Positions 25,301 through 36,800 of a stretch of 64,000 nt of DNA are shown in pieces. Position numbers and translations under genes: made by a program. The notes under the pieces are model-generated. The model made no database searches. It worked only from the letters and a program-made list of their open reading frames with translations, and was not told the origin of the DNA. This DNA is from Onthophagus taurus (lineage: Eukaryota; Arthropoda; Insecta; Coleoptera; Scarabaeidae). Positions within the stretch are counted from its first letter, which is position 1, and every line of letters begins with the position of its first letter. The stretch is from NCBI RefSeq assembly GCF_036711975.1, contig NW_027248941.1, forward strand, positions 1,984,001-2,048,000, given 5' to 3'.

Positions 25301-27538
25301 CTTTTATAAGTTAGGTTATGTTCAATTAGGATGATGTTGAAACATTTTTTTATATTGCAATTCATAATCCACATCAAAAATCCTTTATAATGACACCAAA
25401 CACGATGGGGTTATTCAAAAATCAACTTTTTGATTTCTTTCAAAATGGCGGATCTCCATATCATTGATATCATTTAAGTATAAATGATTTTTTGAGATAA
25501 ACCCATCGTGTTTGGACTCAAATTAAAGGATTTTTCATTTCCTATTGATATATGTTAATGGAAATTGTTTTTTCAAAATGTCGGCTAAGTTATTTAGGTT
25601 ATCTTTTTTATTTTTGAAGATAACTCCATCGAGTTTAGACTCATTTTAGAGGATTTTTCATTATCTTTACGAAAATATCAACAAAAAATTAAAATTTTAA
25701 GTTTTAAACTTTTATAGGTTAGGTTATGCTCAATTTAAATGATGTTGGAAATCTTTTTTATATCAAAATTCGTAATCCACATCAAAAATCTTTTACAATG
25801 ACACCAAACACGATGGGGTTATTCAAAAATCAACTTTTTGATTTCTTTCAAAATGGCGGATCTCCATATATCATTGATATCATTAAAGTATAAATGATTT
25901 TTTGAGATAACCCCATCGTGTTTGGGCTCAAATTAAAGGATTTTTTATTTCCTATTGATATATGTCAATGAAAATTGTGTTTTCAAAATGGCGGCTAAGT
26001 TATTTAGGTTATCTTTTTTATTTTTGAAGATAACTCCATCGAGTTTAGACTCATTTTAGAGGATTTTTCATTATCTTTACGAAAATGTTAACAAAAAATT
26101 TAATTTCATATTTTATACTTTTATAAGTTAGGTTATGTTCAATTAGGATGATGTTGAAACATTTTTTTATATTAGAATTCATAATCCACATCAAAAATCC
26201 TTTACAATGACACCAAACACGATGGGGTAATTCAAAAATCAACTTTTTGATTTCTTTCAAAATGGCGGATCTCCATATATCATTGATATCATTAAAGTAT
26301 AAATGATTTTTTTAGATAACCCCATCGTGTTTGGACTCAAATTAAAGGATTTTTTATTTCCTATTGATATATGTCAATGAAAATTGTTTTCAAAATGGCG
26401 GATGAGTTATTTAGGTTATCTTTTTCGTTTTTAGAGATAACCCCATCGTGTTTGGACTCAAATTAAAGGATTTTTTATTTCTTTTTGATATGTGTCAATG
26501 AAAATTATTTTTTTCAAAATGGCGTCTAAGCTATTTAGGTTATCTTTTTCATTTTTGAAGATAACCCCATCGAGTTTGTACTCATTTCAAAGGATTTTTC
26601 ATTTTCTTTACGAAAACGTCAATTTCGATTCAAAATTTTCTTACTTTTTCTTTTGACATTCTATCGGAAGCCAAAGTTCCGTAAATACTCCCGGCCGTAT
26701 CGACCTGTTTCGCATAGGACGAATCGGCGTAAGCATGAAAACAACATCGAACCAAAGCGTTAGCGGCCACCTCTCGTTTGCATATGAACGCGTGACATTC
26801 CAATACTTTTATTCCGGTCGTCCTTCGGAGGATCGCCGCGAATAACGGAGGATGTACGGGATTCGGGGTCCTCGCAAACGGCGAATCTAGTGGTAAAAAA
26901 CGCGGCGATGGGGTGTGGAGCGTGTTTTTTTCCGGCACCAAAACGTATCTAAAAAAAAATAATAATAATAAATAAGGCGAAATCGCATGAATGAAAAGAA
27001 GACTTCCTCAGGATGAGGAGTCAAGGTCCGCTGGGTTTCGTGGTAAAACAATTCCAAACACAAAGGTGATTCTCAAAGAATGAATCCTCTTATTGTGTTA
27101 CAAATCATGTTATGCGTTGGGAGTGTGAGAAAGTTCTTCTTAATAACAAAATTTTTGTTTTAATAAACGAGTTGTTATAAATTATAAAAAACCAGTTCTT
27201 CTCCATCGTTTATTTTACAACCGAATTGAAATGATTATGTAATATGTAGAAAGTATATTTGTTTTTTTAACTCACCTAACGGCCGCGCAATAATGTAGGC
27301 TTTCAATTGGGAAAAACCGGGTTATTTTCTTGTGGTTTTCGTCGACGTTTTCCAACAAAATCCCGTTTGACCAGACGCTTAACCAGCTATCGATCCCCCG
27401 CGCCCCCGTTGCTCCTTGATCTGGGTACAATTCCTGGAGGGGCTCTTGGATTCCTTGTAACCCATCTTTAGTTTGTTGGGGAACGGAACTTCCTAAATAT
27501 AAAACTCTGCAGCGACAAATTGGGGTTGACTCCGACAT
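19376..27538 (-). CDS. PTB/PID-domain adaptor-like protein (602 aa, 4 coding exons)
   Basis: Coding exons are 27538-27276, 26948-26645, 20667-19612 and 19561-19376; all joins keep frame (AG|A, then two phase-0 joins) and total 603 codons. Start MSESTPICRCRVLYLGS is chosen because an acceptor (TTTTTTAG) precedes it at 27580. Residues about 8-165 form a phosphotyrosine-binding domain: RVLYLGS at strand 1, DSWLSVWSNGILLE, FFPIESLHYCAAVRYV, KVLECHAFICKREVAANALV, then the C-terminal helix RCCFHAYADSSY. Exon 3 is a disordered Pro/Gln/His-rich region with PPPPPPP, tyrosines in DQIYDVY and EEPIYMP, and basic tracts. Exon 4 is short and acidic and ends GKGYRR. PTB domains usually bind NPxY-type tails. 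The family may be the insect CG12581/CG8312-type PTB proteins, but I could not verify this. Function is unknown. Confidence 0.82.
20690..26625. repeat. Satellite D filling the PTB gene's third intron
   Basis: Alternating arms such as CCAAACACGATGGGGTTATT and its inverse ATAACCCCATCGTGTTTGG flank boxes TTTCAAAATGGCGGAT/CT, usually with TATCATCGATATCATTAAAG. The box AAAATGGCGG occurs more than twenty times (for example about 20826, 21078, 21357, 21905, 22315, 22725, 23126, 23400, 24081, 25852, 26393). The array starts about 20 bases from exon 3 and stops about 20 bases from exon 2. No coding sequence is present. Confidence 0.93.
22940..25605. repeat. 681-bp higher-order repeat inside satellite D, ~3.9 copies
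   Basis: The word GATGGGGTTATTCAAAAATC followed by AAAATTTCGACTTC starts at 23087, 23768, 24449 and 25130, exactly 681 bases apart each time. The sequence between is identical or nearly so at all points compared by eye. The copies are far more alike than the surrounding units, so this expansion is recent. Confidence 0.95.
26949..27275. other. Intron 2 of the PTB gene
   Basis: A 327-base intron (donor GTGAGT, acceptor TTTTTTTTTAG). It holds a less AT-rich stretch near 27000-27060 (CTCAGGATGAGGAGTCAAGG). I do not recognise it as an RNA gene or element. Confidence 0.6.
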
Positions 27539-27909
27539 TTTGAATTTGATTTGATTTCTTAAGTTTAAAGTTTCTTCATCTAAAAAATCCAAATAACTAT
27601 GTTTTATTGATGACCATCTTAATTGCTAATTCGTGATTTACGACTTAGAGTTCGCATAAATTTGCTTCAAGGACTCCTTGAACGACGCTTATTATTGGGA
27701 GTTAATATTTTTAGTTTTTAGCGCTTCAATTAATTAGAAGCCACATAACGCAACTTAACTTGACATTTTCTGTTTGCGAGAACGAACGGCGCAGAATCGT
27801 GTACAACAGATATGCAACATTCCGTTATATTTCCGCGCTGAGACGACGACAATCCGTTTTCCCACCACATCGTAAAAACAAACCCGGAAAAGTTTCAAAA
27901 AAAAACTCA

Positions 27910-28110
27910 CCTTTTCACCTAAATCCCAAAAAAAAATTTAAATCCTCGAGTAAATCCGCACTAAATTGTGTTGATAAGTCGTAGTTGATAGTTTAGTTGG
28001 AGCTAAATAGTTTCCCCCAACTTGCGAGGTCACTTATGGTCCTAGGCACACCTTAAATTCCTCACAGCCGTTTTTGCGAATAACTTTCGGGGTTTCCCGA
28101 ATTCGAAGCG
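27910..28110 (-). other. Probable 5' UTR exon of the PTB gene
   Basis: On the minus strand a strong donor (AAAAG|GTGAGT) lies at 27909, and the next acceptor (TTTTTTAG at 27581-27580) opens the exon carrying the start codon. The upstream sequence is CpG-containing and unique, unlike the arrays. The 5' boundary is a guess. Confidence 0.45.
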
Positions 28111-28900
28111 AACGGATCGATTCGTTGGGGCGAAATTAACTCCGTTTGGGGGGTTTTAAAGCGAGATCCGCGGAAAAAATGTGGTTAGGTTACGCGATGG
28201 CTCAGAAACTGTTGACTGTCCACGTAAACGGCCGACACAAGGTGTTCCACCTTGGAGAATGTCCCGGTGTGTATGAACGGGCGGGATTGGGCTTGGTGGG
28301 GATATTGGCATACCAGGTAGAAGAAGAAATTCTTCTTGCCTCTTAGAATTCGGTTTTAAAGGGATAAAATTAAAAAAAAATAAAATTAAAACGTCAAAAA
28401 AGTGAGGTTATCGCCCAATTTGACTCGGAAGAATCCCAAGAATGATATAGCACAACCACACCTAAAAAAATTAATCATCAAACACCTGCGTTTAACTTTA
28501 ACCAACACACACACACTAAAAAATCTGTGCCAATAGGTTAAATTAACACAAATTCCTAAAAAAGAATTTCTTTTTGACGTTTACGTCAAAATCGTAAACG
28601 TCAAAATTGACGTAAATACAAAATTGAGTACGTTGATTAAAAAAAAAATTTCTAAAACGTAACGCATCCGAATTGGAAGAAATATGTGAAAGTTTTTTCT
28701 CTCGCTCTTTTCGCAAACAGAAACCGATTTCTTTTTGTTACCCCGTTTTTGGAACGGGCCGCGTGCCTTTAATTAATTAATTTATTTCTCTTTTTAATTT
28801 AGTTTATAATTAATTATTAATTCGAAATTAAATCGAAAAAATGATTCGTTTAAAAGTGACATCTGTTATTAAATGACATAAAAAATGAATAATTTCATTA
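28110..28900. promoter_or_regulatory. Upstream region of the PTB gene
   Basis: Unique sequence with moderate GC at 28130-28340, then AT-rich. It holds an imperfect palindromic stretch around 28570-28620 (TTTTTGACGTTTACGTCAAAAT, then ACGTCAAAATTGACGTAAAT) with several TGACGT/ACGTCA half-sites, a CRE-like pattern. A 66-codon plus-strand frame at 28146-28346 has no recognisable features. No firm transcription start was found. Confidence 0.35.
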
Positions 28901-28902
28901 AA

Positions 28903-28926
28903 GAACGTATCCTAAAGGATACGTTC
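28903..28926. mobile_element. Subterminal hairpin of a Helentron-like element (inverse copy at 58468)
   Basis: Ten-base perfect stem GAACGTATCC / GGATACGTTC with loop TAAA. About 60 bases on its right (CTATCG...TATATTTCCTACTTG, CACATAAAATGCAACATGTC) and the outer AATTTCATTAA match the inverse of 58300-58500. Two copies sharing the hairpin and the same flank order suggest the end of a mobile element. Assignment to Helitron/Helentron is inference. Confidence 0.55.
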
Positions 28927-28989
28927 TAAATCTATCGTACTCAAATATATTTCCTACTTGTCCCACATAAAATGCAACATGTCTGAAAC

Positions 28990-31640
28990 TTCCTAGTTCT
29001 AGGGCTAGTGTTAGTTCTAGTTTTATCACTTGAACTAACTTAAACTTTAATTTTATTAATAACCATTAAAATGAGTCCAAACATGACGCACTTATCTCGA
29101 AAAACAAAAAAGTTAGAATAAAAAACATTAAACCCGAAGTTAGCAACAATTTAATTTTTAAATATTAATACCAACCTTAATTTTTGATTTTTTTTATTAT
29201 ATTTTTGTTTTTATGACAAATTTTAAGACATTTGACATTTCAAACCGGAAGTTGCTTGTATCTCGAATAATATCGGAATTAAACATATCATGTTTGGGCT
29301 GATTACAAAGGATTTTTCACGACGATTACAAATATGTCAAAATTGAAGTTGACATTTCTAACCGGAAGTTGACCATAACTTGATTAATATTGAAGATAAA
29401 TATGTCGTGTTTGTATTCATTTTAAAGGTTTTTTAATGAATATTGCAAATATGTCAAAATTGAGGTTGACATTTTAAATCTGAAGTTAATTTTCATAAAA
29501 TAGACAAATGGACAACTTCGTGATGTATTCATTATTAAAAAACCTTTAAAATGAGTCCAAACATGATGCAATTCTCTCAAAAAACAAAAAAGTTAGAATA
29601 AAAAACATTACGCGCGAAGTTAGCAACAATGAAGATAGCAATTTAATTTTTAAATATTAATACCAACCTTAATTTTTAATTTTTTTTATTATATTTTTGT
29701 TTTTGTCACAAATTTTAAGACATTTCATAAAAATTAAAAATTTATCAAAATTGACGTTGACATTTCTAACCGGAAGTTGACTATAACTTCATTAATATTG
29801 AAGATAAATATGTCGTGTTTGTATTCATTTTAAAGGTTTTTTAATGAATATTGCAAATATGTCAAAATTGAGGTTGACATTTTAAATCTGAAGTTAATTT
29901 TCATAAAATAGACAAATGGACAACTTCGTGATGTATTCTTTATCAAAAAACCTTTAAAATGAGTCCAAACATGATGCAATTCTCTCAAAAAACAAAAAAG
30001 TTAGAATAAAAAACATTACGCGCGAAGTTAGCAACAATGAAGATAGCAATTTAATTTTTAAATATTAATACCAACCTTAATTTTTGATTTTTTTTATTAT
30101 ATTTTTGTTTTTGTCACAAATTTTAAGACATTTCATTAAAAATTAAAAATTTATCAAAATTGACGTTGACATTTCTAACCGGAAGTTGACTATAACTTCA
30201 TTAATATTGTAGATAAATATGTCGTGTTTGTATTCATTTTAAAGGTTTTTTAATGAATATTGCAAATATGTCAAAATTGAGGTTGACATTTTAAATCTGA
30301 AGTTAATTTTCATAAAATAGACAAATGGACAACTTCGTGATGTATTCATTATTAAAAAACCTTTAAAATGAGTCCAAACATGATGCATTTCTCTCAAAAA
30401 ACAAAAAAAGTTAGAATAAAAAAAACATTAAACCCGAAATTAGCAACAATGAAGATAGCAATTTAATTTTTAAATATTAATACCAACCTTAATTTTTGAT
30501 TTTTTTTATTATATTTTTGTTTTTGTCACAAATTTTAAGACATTTCATTAAAAATTAAAAATTTATCAAAATTGACGTTGACATTTCTAACCGGAAGTTG
30601 ACTATAACTTGATTAATATTGAAGATAAATACGTCGTGTTTGTATTCATTTTAAAGGTTTTTTAATGAATATTGCAAATATGTCAAAATTGAGGTTGACA
30701 TTTTAAATCTGAAGTTTATTTTCATAAAATAGACAAATGGACAACTTCGTGATGTATTCTTTATTAAAAAACCTTTAAAATGAGTCCAAACATGATGCAT
30801 TTCTCTCAAAAAACAAAAAAGTTAGAATAAAAAAAACATTAAACCCGAAATTAGCAACAATGAAGATAGCAATTTAATTTTTAAATATTAATACCAACCT
30901 TAATTTTTGATTTTTTTTATTATATTTTTGTTTGTCACAAATTTTAAGACATTTCATAAAAATTAAAAATTTATCAAAATTGACGTTGACATTTCTAACC
31001 GGAAGTTGACCATAACTTCATTAATATTGTAGATAAATATGTCGTGTTTGTATTCATTTTAAAGGTTTTTTAATGAACATTGCAAATATGTCAAAATTGA
31101 GGTTGACATTTTAAATCTGAAGTTAATTTTCATAAAATAGACAAATGGACAACTTCGTGATGTATTCTTTATTAAAAAACCTTTAAAATGAGTCCAAACA
31201 TGATGCAATTCTATCAAAAAACAAAAAAGTTAGAATAAAAAACATTACGCGCGAAGTTAGCAACAATGAAGATAGCAATTTAATTTTTAAATATTAATAC
31301 CAACCTTAATTTTTGATTTTTTTTATTATATTTTTGTTTGTCACAAATTTTAAGACATTTCATAAAAATTAAAAATTTATCAAAATGACGTTGACATTTC
31401 AAACCGGAAGTTGCTTATATCTCGAGTAACATTGAAATTAAACATTTCATGTTTGGGCTGATTACAAAGGATTTTTCACGGCGATTACAAATATGTCAAA
31501 ATTGACGTTGACATTTCTAACCGGAAGTTGACTAACTTCATTAATATTGAAGATAAATATGTCGTGTTTGTATTCATTTTAAAGGTTTTTTAATGAATAT
31601 TGCAAATATGTCAAAATTGAGGTTAACATATTATGATGAC
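28990..31640. repeat. ~410-bp satellite E, about six copies
   Basis: Units are marked by TAACCGGAAGTTGAC (about 29359, 29771, 30178, 30592, 31000, 31521), GTCGTGTTTGTATTCATTTT, and the inverted arm CCTTTAAAATGAGTCCAAAC. Each has a poly-T block TTGATTTTTTTTATTATATT. It begins with CTAGTTCTAGGGCTAGTGTT. The same family occurs at 39780-40260, 49010-52920 and 57960-58400. Confidence 0.93.
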
Positions 31641-31850
31641 ATATTATGACATGTATAAATGAAGTGATTAGGACTTCTAGAGCAACCATTGATCAAGGTC
31701 TTATTGTCAAACCAAATATAGGTGACCACGAGTCTGATTATTACTGGGGTCTGGATAGCTGGTCTTGACTATATAGAAAAAAAAACGTTAAACACATATT
31801 AATTAACATTTTTTTGAGAACCCTACTTTATCGACAATTTTATCTGTCAA
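31640..31850. other. Unassigned unique stretch after satellite E
   Basis: This contains GACTTCTAGAGCAACCATTG and TACTGGGGTCTGGATAGCTG, less AT-rich than its surroundings. I see no open frame, tRNA or known element; it could be the end of the element containing satellite E. Confidence 0.3.
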
Positions 31851-33030
31851 CCCAAAACAACATAACCTCAACAATTAATTTACCTTTATTATCTCTTTTC
31901 GTTGATCTTGAAACTGCTCCGAGCAACAGAATTGGTTAATTTCTATTCCCCATTCTTCAAATTGATTAAACATTGATTCAAAACTGCATCTAGAATGGAA
32001 TTATAACTTCAAATCCTTAATAATTTCTCTAAATGATTGAGAATTATCTCTTTAGTTATAAATTCACCTAAAATACGTTAGAAACACATTAATTAACATT
32101 TTTTTAAAGATTTTACCTGTAATTTAAAACGATTTCCTCGAATTTTCACGATTTTCTCCAAAGGCGTTGATTAAAATGCAAAATGTCTGACAAAAAACAT
32201 TTGAAAATCAATCGCTAACTCTATTGTTCATTAAATTTGTTTAGATTTAGATTGATTTTTTTATTAAAAATTAATTAAATCAATTTTAATTACGAATAAG
32301 AACCCTACTTTATCGGCAGTTTATCTGTCAACCCAAAACAAGATAACCTCAAAAATTAATTTACCTTTATTATCCTTTCGTTCCTTTAATTCTAATACAA
32401 TCAAGGAAGAGAATCTCTTTGTTTCTGCCTCTTTACCTCACGTCTCCATATTTCGCATAAAGTACTTCGACAAACTGTTAATTAAGACCTTGAGCTGCTC
32501 CAAGCATTCATTTCTGATTAAAAATTGATCCAAAACTGCATCTAAAATGGATTTATAAGATTAAAACGCTTCAAAATCACCTCGTTAATCGTTGGTAATT
32601 TTTTCTAAATGATTGAGAATTATCTCTTTAGTTATAAATTCACCTAAAATACGTTAAGCACACATTAATTAATACTTTTTTAAAGATTTTACCTGAAATT
32701 TGCGACGATTTCCTCCAATTTTCACGATTTTCTTCAAACGCTTTCATTAAAACGCAAGATGTCTGACAAAAAACATTTGAAAATAGATCGCGATTAAGAC
32801 GCTAATTTCATTGCTAATTTCCACGTTTTAAAATTTAAGTAAATAATTTCTTTTAATTGAAATAATTAATTTTTATAATAAATAATTAAATTTGTTTAGA
32901 TTTAGATTGATTTGTTTAGTAAAAATTAATTCATTCAATTTTAATTGCGATAACAACGCCGATAAAGAACGCTACTTTACCGGCGTTGTTATCTGTCAAC
33001 CTAAAAACAACATAACCTCAAAAATTAATT
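31850..33030. repeat. Low-copy tandem duplication (two and a half units) with exon-like segments
   Basis: CTACTTTATC.GC..TT.TATCTGTCAACC followed by ACATAACCTCAAAAATTAAT occurs at about 31823, 32303 and 32970. GTTATAAATTCACCTAAAATACGTTA occurs at about 32055 and 32630, and TTTTCACGATTTTCT at about 32143 and 32720. The copies have diverged, and exon-like parts in the first are interrupted by stops. Confidence 0.75.
32438..32747 (-). CDS. Candidate small two-exon ORF (52 aa), unrecognised
   Basis: Exons 32747-32693 and 32541-32438 join G|AT across a GTAAAA donor and a TCCATTTTAG acceptor and read 52 codons to a TGA: MKAFEENRENWRKSSQISGD, then VLDQFLIRNECLEQLKVLIN and a short tail ending MRNMET. 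It is charged and probably helical; I do not recognise a family. The homologous segments in the neighbouring duplicate (31885-32175) keep similar splice sites but contain a stop and a different middle part. It may be the 3' end of a gene whose other exons I cannot see, or a decayed fragment. Confidence 0.25.
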
Positions 33031-33823
33031 TTTGTGTAATTATTTGTTTGGTAAGTTTTAATTTACTTTGTTTATTAATGAATGATTTATATGAATCGTT
33101 TCGATTTCTTGAAATAAGCCGCAAAAATTTATGTTAATACTTTATTGTACCAAATCCAAGCCGAATCTTAACAAAAATAATCAATTTTCAACAACTTCCT
33201 TTCGCGCGATTCATTATTTTTAATCCCCACATAGATTTGTTATTTGTGGTTTAATTCATTTGAAATTATAAGTCTAAGCTACATCGAAACCTTCGAAACA
33301 CACATATTGTCGCGTAGAAACGTTATTATTAGTATTATTATTACAATTATTATTTTTATCAATTAATTAATAATTATTACATCCTTCAAAAAACGTTTAT
33401 TACATATTTTTTCGATTAAATACTAAGAGGGGTAAAAATAAAAACAGCTTTTTTAAAAGTTTTTAACGTTAACGTAAAGTAGAAAGGGTGCGATTTAATT
33501 TTTTACGGTTGTGTGCGATTTAATACTAGAAAGAGGCAAAGTGTGTTTTTAAAAAAGTTGTTTTTTGGGTTTTAGATTAATTTTTGAACACATCGAACAT
33601 TACAAAACGTTTTTTTTTGTTTTAATTCCTTAATTTTTTCTTATATGAGTATTTCTTTTTAGATTTTTTTTATTATTATTCTTGATATACTTAGAGACGA
33701 TAAGCAAATACTGATTTATTTTTTTTTAACTCCGCTCGTACACCTAAATAGAGTGTTGTGCCGTATTTATCGTTCCTTTTTTTAGTTTTAATTTCCTCCT
33801 CGCTAATTTTAATTTAGAATCAC
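33030..33823. other. 3' flank of the cobalamin-binding-like gene
   Basis: AT-rich unique sequence. TTTATT at about 33715-33720 gives a minus-strand AATAAA roughly 105 bases past the stop codon. A plus-strand frame near 32892-33137 has no support. Confidence 0.4.
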
Positions 33824-36800
33824 TTAGAGCTTTTTGTACCAAAACAGAAAATGATCACCCTCCTCTATCAATAAATCGTCAACTCCTAAAACAAAAATTT
33901 TAATTTTGTAACTTCACGTTTAAACATAACCTTACCAACTGGCGCAACCATATGATTAGCTGGGGGAACTAAAGGGTCAGGTACTTCGGGTAACCGATAC
34001 AACAACCAATAATGGTACCCCATTGGCTCCTCTTTAAACCCGGCCAAAGTGTGCACATAATGACCGTTTGGCCACTCGGACGCTTCGAAAGCAAATCGGG
34101 GGTCGGCCTCCATCGCCATTTGCATCACCGAGTAAAACGATGAGTTTCTGGGGGCCACCAAAGAAATCGTGTAATTCTCCGTGATATTCGTACCAACCCA
34201 AAGCGTGTATGTTATGGTTACATTCCTCGCATCGGAATCATTTCCGTGGTATTGTTGATTTTTCGTTAAACCATCATATTCCACTAAAAACATTAAAAAA
34301 AAAATTAAAAATGAGATTAGAATCACCCCAAACATACAGTGTGTCCCAGGATAGATGTTACAAGAGGTGTAATGACTTAAAAATTTTTGAAATTTATTTT
34401 AAGGCTAAGGAATTAAGCCCTGCTTGGTGTGAAGAGAATTTTAAGAGTATTTTCATATTTTGAAAACAAAGGTTTAGGTAAAGTAATCTTTTTGTTCATG
34501 ATACTGAAAAATTTTATTAAGAAAAGTTGTTCAAAATGAGAAATTATGGTCCTATACAAAATTTCAGAAGGATCTATCTACTTTGGTTGAACCATCACAT
34601 TTTAGTTTAAATAACATAAATATTGTATAGTAATTGAAATGTGAACTAAAACTGAGGGATAATACAATTTATTTGTCAATATTTGCGACTACTTAAGTCA
34701 TTTTTTTTCATGGCATTTTTCATTGTTTTTTTTTTTCTTCACTCTGATCTAATCTAAAATATGGTGGTTTAATTAATCTAGGTAGATCTTTCTGAAATTT
34801 TGCATAGTGCCATAATTTTACATTCTGAATAACTTTTCTTGATGGTATTTTGCCGTATCATGAACAAAAAGCTTACTTTACCTGAACTCAAAATAGTTTT
34901 CGCTTCACTATCAAGGCCGAGTTGGTTTTGAAAATATGAAAATATACTTAAAATTCTCTCCACACCAAGCAGGGCTTAATTCCTCAGCCTTGAAATAAAA
35001 TTCAAACATTTTTAAGTCATTATACCTCTTGTAACATCTATCCTGGGACACACTGTATAAAAAGTTAGGTTAGAATCACCCAAACATATAAAAAGTTAGG
35101 TTAGAATCACCTAAATAAATAAAAAGTGAGGTTAGAATCACCCCAAACAAATTTTTATTTGTTTGAGTGATTCTAACACTTTTTAGTGAGGTTAGAATCA
35201 CCCAAACAAATAAAAAGTTAGGTTAGAATCACCTAAATAAATAAAAAGTGAGGTTAGAATCACCCCAAACAAAGAAAAAGTGAGGTTAGAATCACCTAAA
35301 TAAATAAAAAGTGAGGTTAGAATCACCCAAAAACAAATTTTTATTTGTTTCGGCGATTCTAACACTTTTTAGTGAGGTTAGAATCACCTAAATAAATAAA
35401 AAGTGAGGTTAGAATCACCACAAACAAAGAAAAAGTGAGGTTAGAATCACCTAAATAAATAAAAAGTGAGGTTAGAATCACCTAAATAAATAAAAAGTGA
35501 GGTTAGAATCACCCCCAAACAAATTTTTATTTGTTTGGGTGATTCTAACACTTTTAGTGAGGTTAGAATCACCCAAACAAATAAAAAGTTAGGTTAGAAT
35601 CACCTAAATAAATAAAAGTGAGGTTAGAATCACCCAAACAAATAAAAAGTTAGGTTAAAATCACCTAAATAAATAAAAAGTGAGGTTAGAATCACCCCAA
35701 ACAAAGAAAAAGTGAGGTTAGAATCACCTAAATAAATAAAAAGTGAGGTTAGAATCACCCCCAAACAAATTTTTGTTTGTTTGGGTGATTAGAATCACCC
35801 AAATAAATAAAAAGTGAGGTTAGAATCACCCCAAACAAAGAAAAAGTGAGGTTAGAATCACCTAAATAAATAAAAAGTGAGGTTAGAATCACCCTCAAAC
35901 AAATTTTTATTTGTTTGGGTGATTCTAACACTTTTTAGTGAGGTAAGAATCACCCAAACAAATAAAAAGTTAGATTAGAATCACCTAAATAAATAAAAAG
36001 TGAGGTTAGAACCACCCCAAACAAAGAAAAAGTGAGGTTAGCATCACCTAAATAAATAAAAAGTGAGGTTAGAATCACCTCAAACAAAGAAAAAGTGAGG
36101 TTAGAATCACCCAAACAAATAAAAAGTTAAGTTAGAATCACCCAAACAAATAAAAAGTTAGGTTAGAATCACCTAAATAGATAAAAAGTGAGGTTAGAAT
36201 CACCTAAATAAATAAAAAGTGAGGTTAGAGTCACCCCAAACAAAGAAAAAATGAGGTTAGAATCACCTAAATAAATAAAAAGTGAGGTTAGAATCACTCA
36301 AACAAATAAAAAGTTAGGTTAGAAAAACCTAAATAAATAAAAAGTTAGGTTAGAAAAACCTAAATAAATAAAAAGTGAGGTTAGAATCACTCCAAACAAA
36401 GAAAAAGTGAGGTTAGAATCACCCTAAACAAAGAAAAAGTGAGGTTAGAATCACCTATAGCTCATTTTTTTTCTATAATACCTGCCAAATTGTTCTAAAG
36501 TTGGTAAAATTAACAGGGAGTTTTGTTTTATCATGTTTTGAAATAAATATGTCACACGGACGTTTGAACTTTCGTTATTCAAAAAGAAAAGGTGCATAAA
36601 AAATGTTGTGGGGTGTTTATTTGCCTAGAAAAGGTGTTTTGTTCTATTTATTTACTTTGTAGCACGTTTTTACAATGTACAGGGTGGTTCAAATTCGATG
36701 TCCGAATAGGCTATCTCGGAAACTATAAGAGTTAGAAAAAAAATAGCTTACATGTCATGAACTCATTTTTCGAGAAACTGCTAATGCCAAAAACCTCAAA

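Noticed and set aside
26990..27130. Possible structured RNA in PTB intron 2
   Set aside because: Some local complementarity but no tRNA, snRNA or snoRNA boxes that I can identify.
28146..28346. 66-codon plus-strand frame upstream of the PTB gene
   Set aside because: Lies in a GC-richer promoter-like region where chance frames are longer; no family features.
33886..34335. Single 149-codon frame as a complete small protein
   Set aside because: Its start lies in intron sequence and its end reads through a GTAAGG donor; it is exon 6 of the cobalamin-binding-like gene.
35058..36455. CRISPR-like array or telomeric repeat, because of short regular units with GGTTAG
   Set aside because: Units are contiguous without unique spacers, there are no cas genes, and the host is an insect. 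The unit is not TTAGG.
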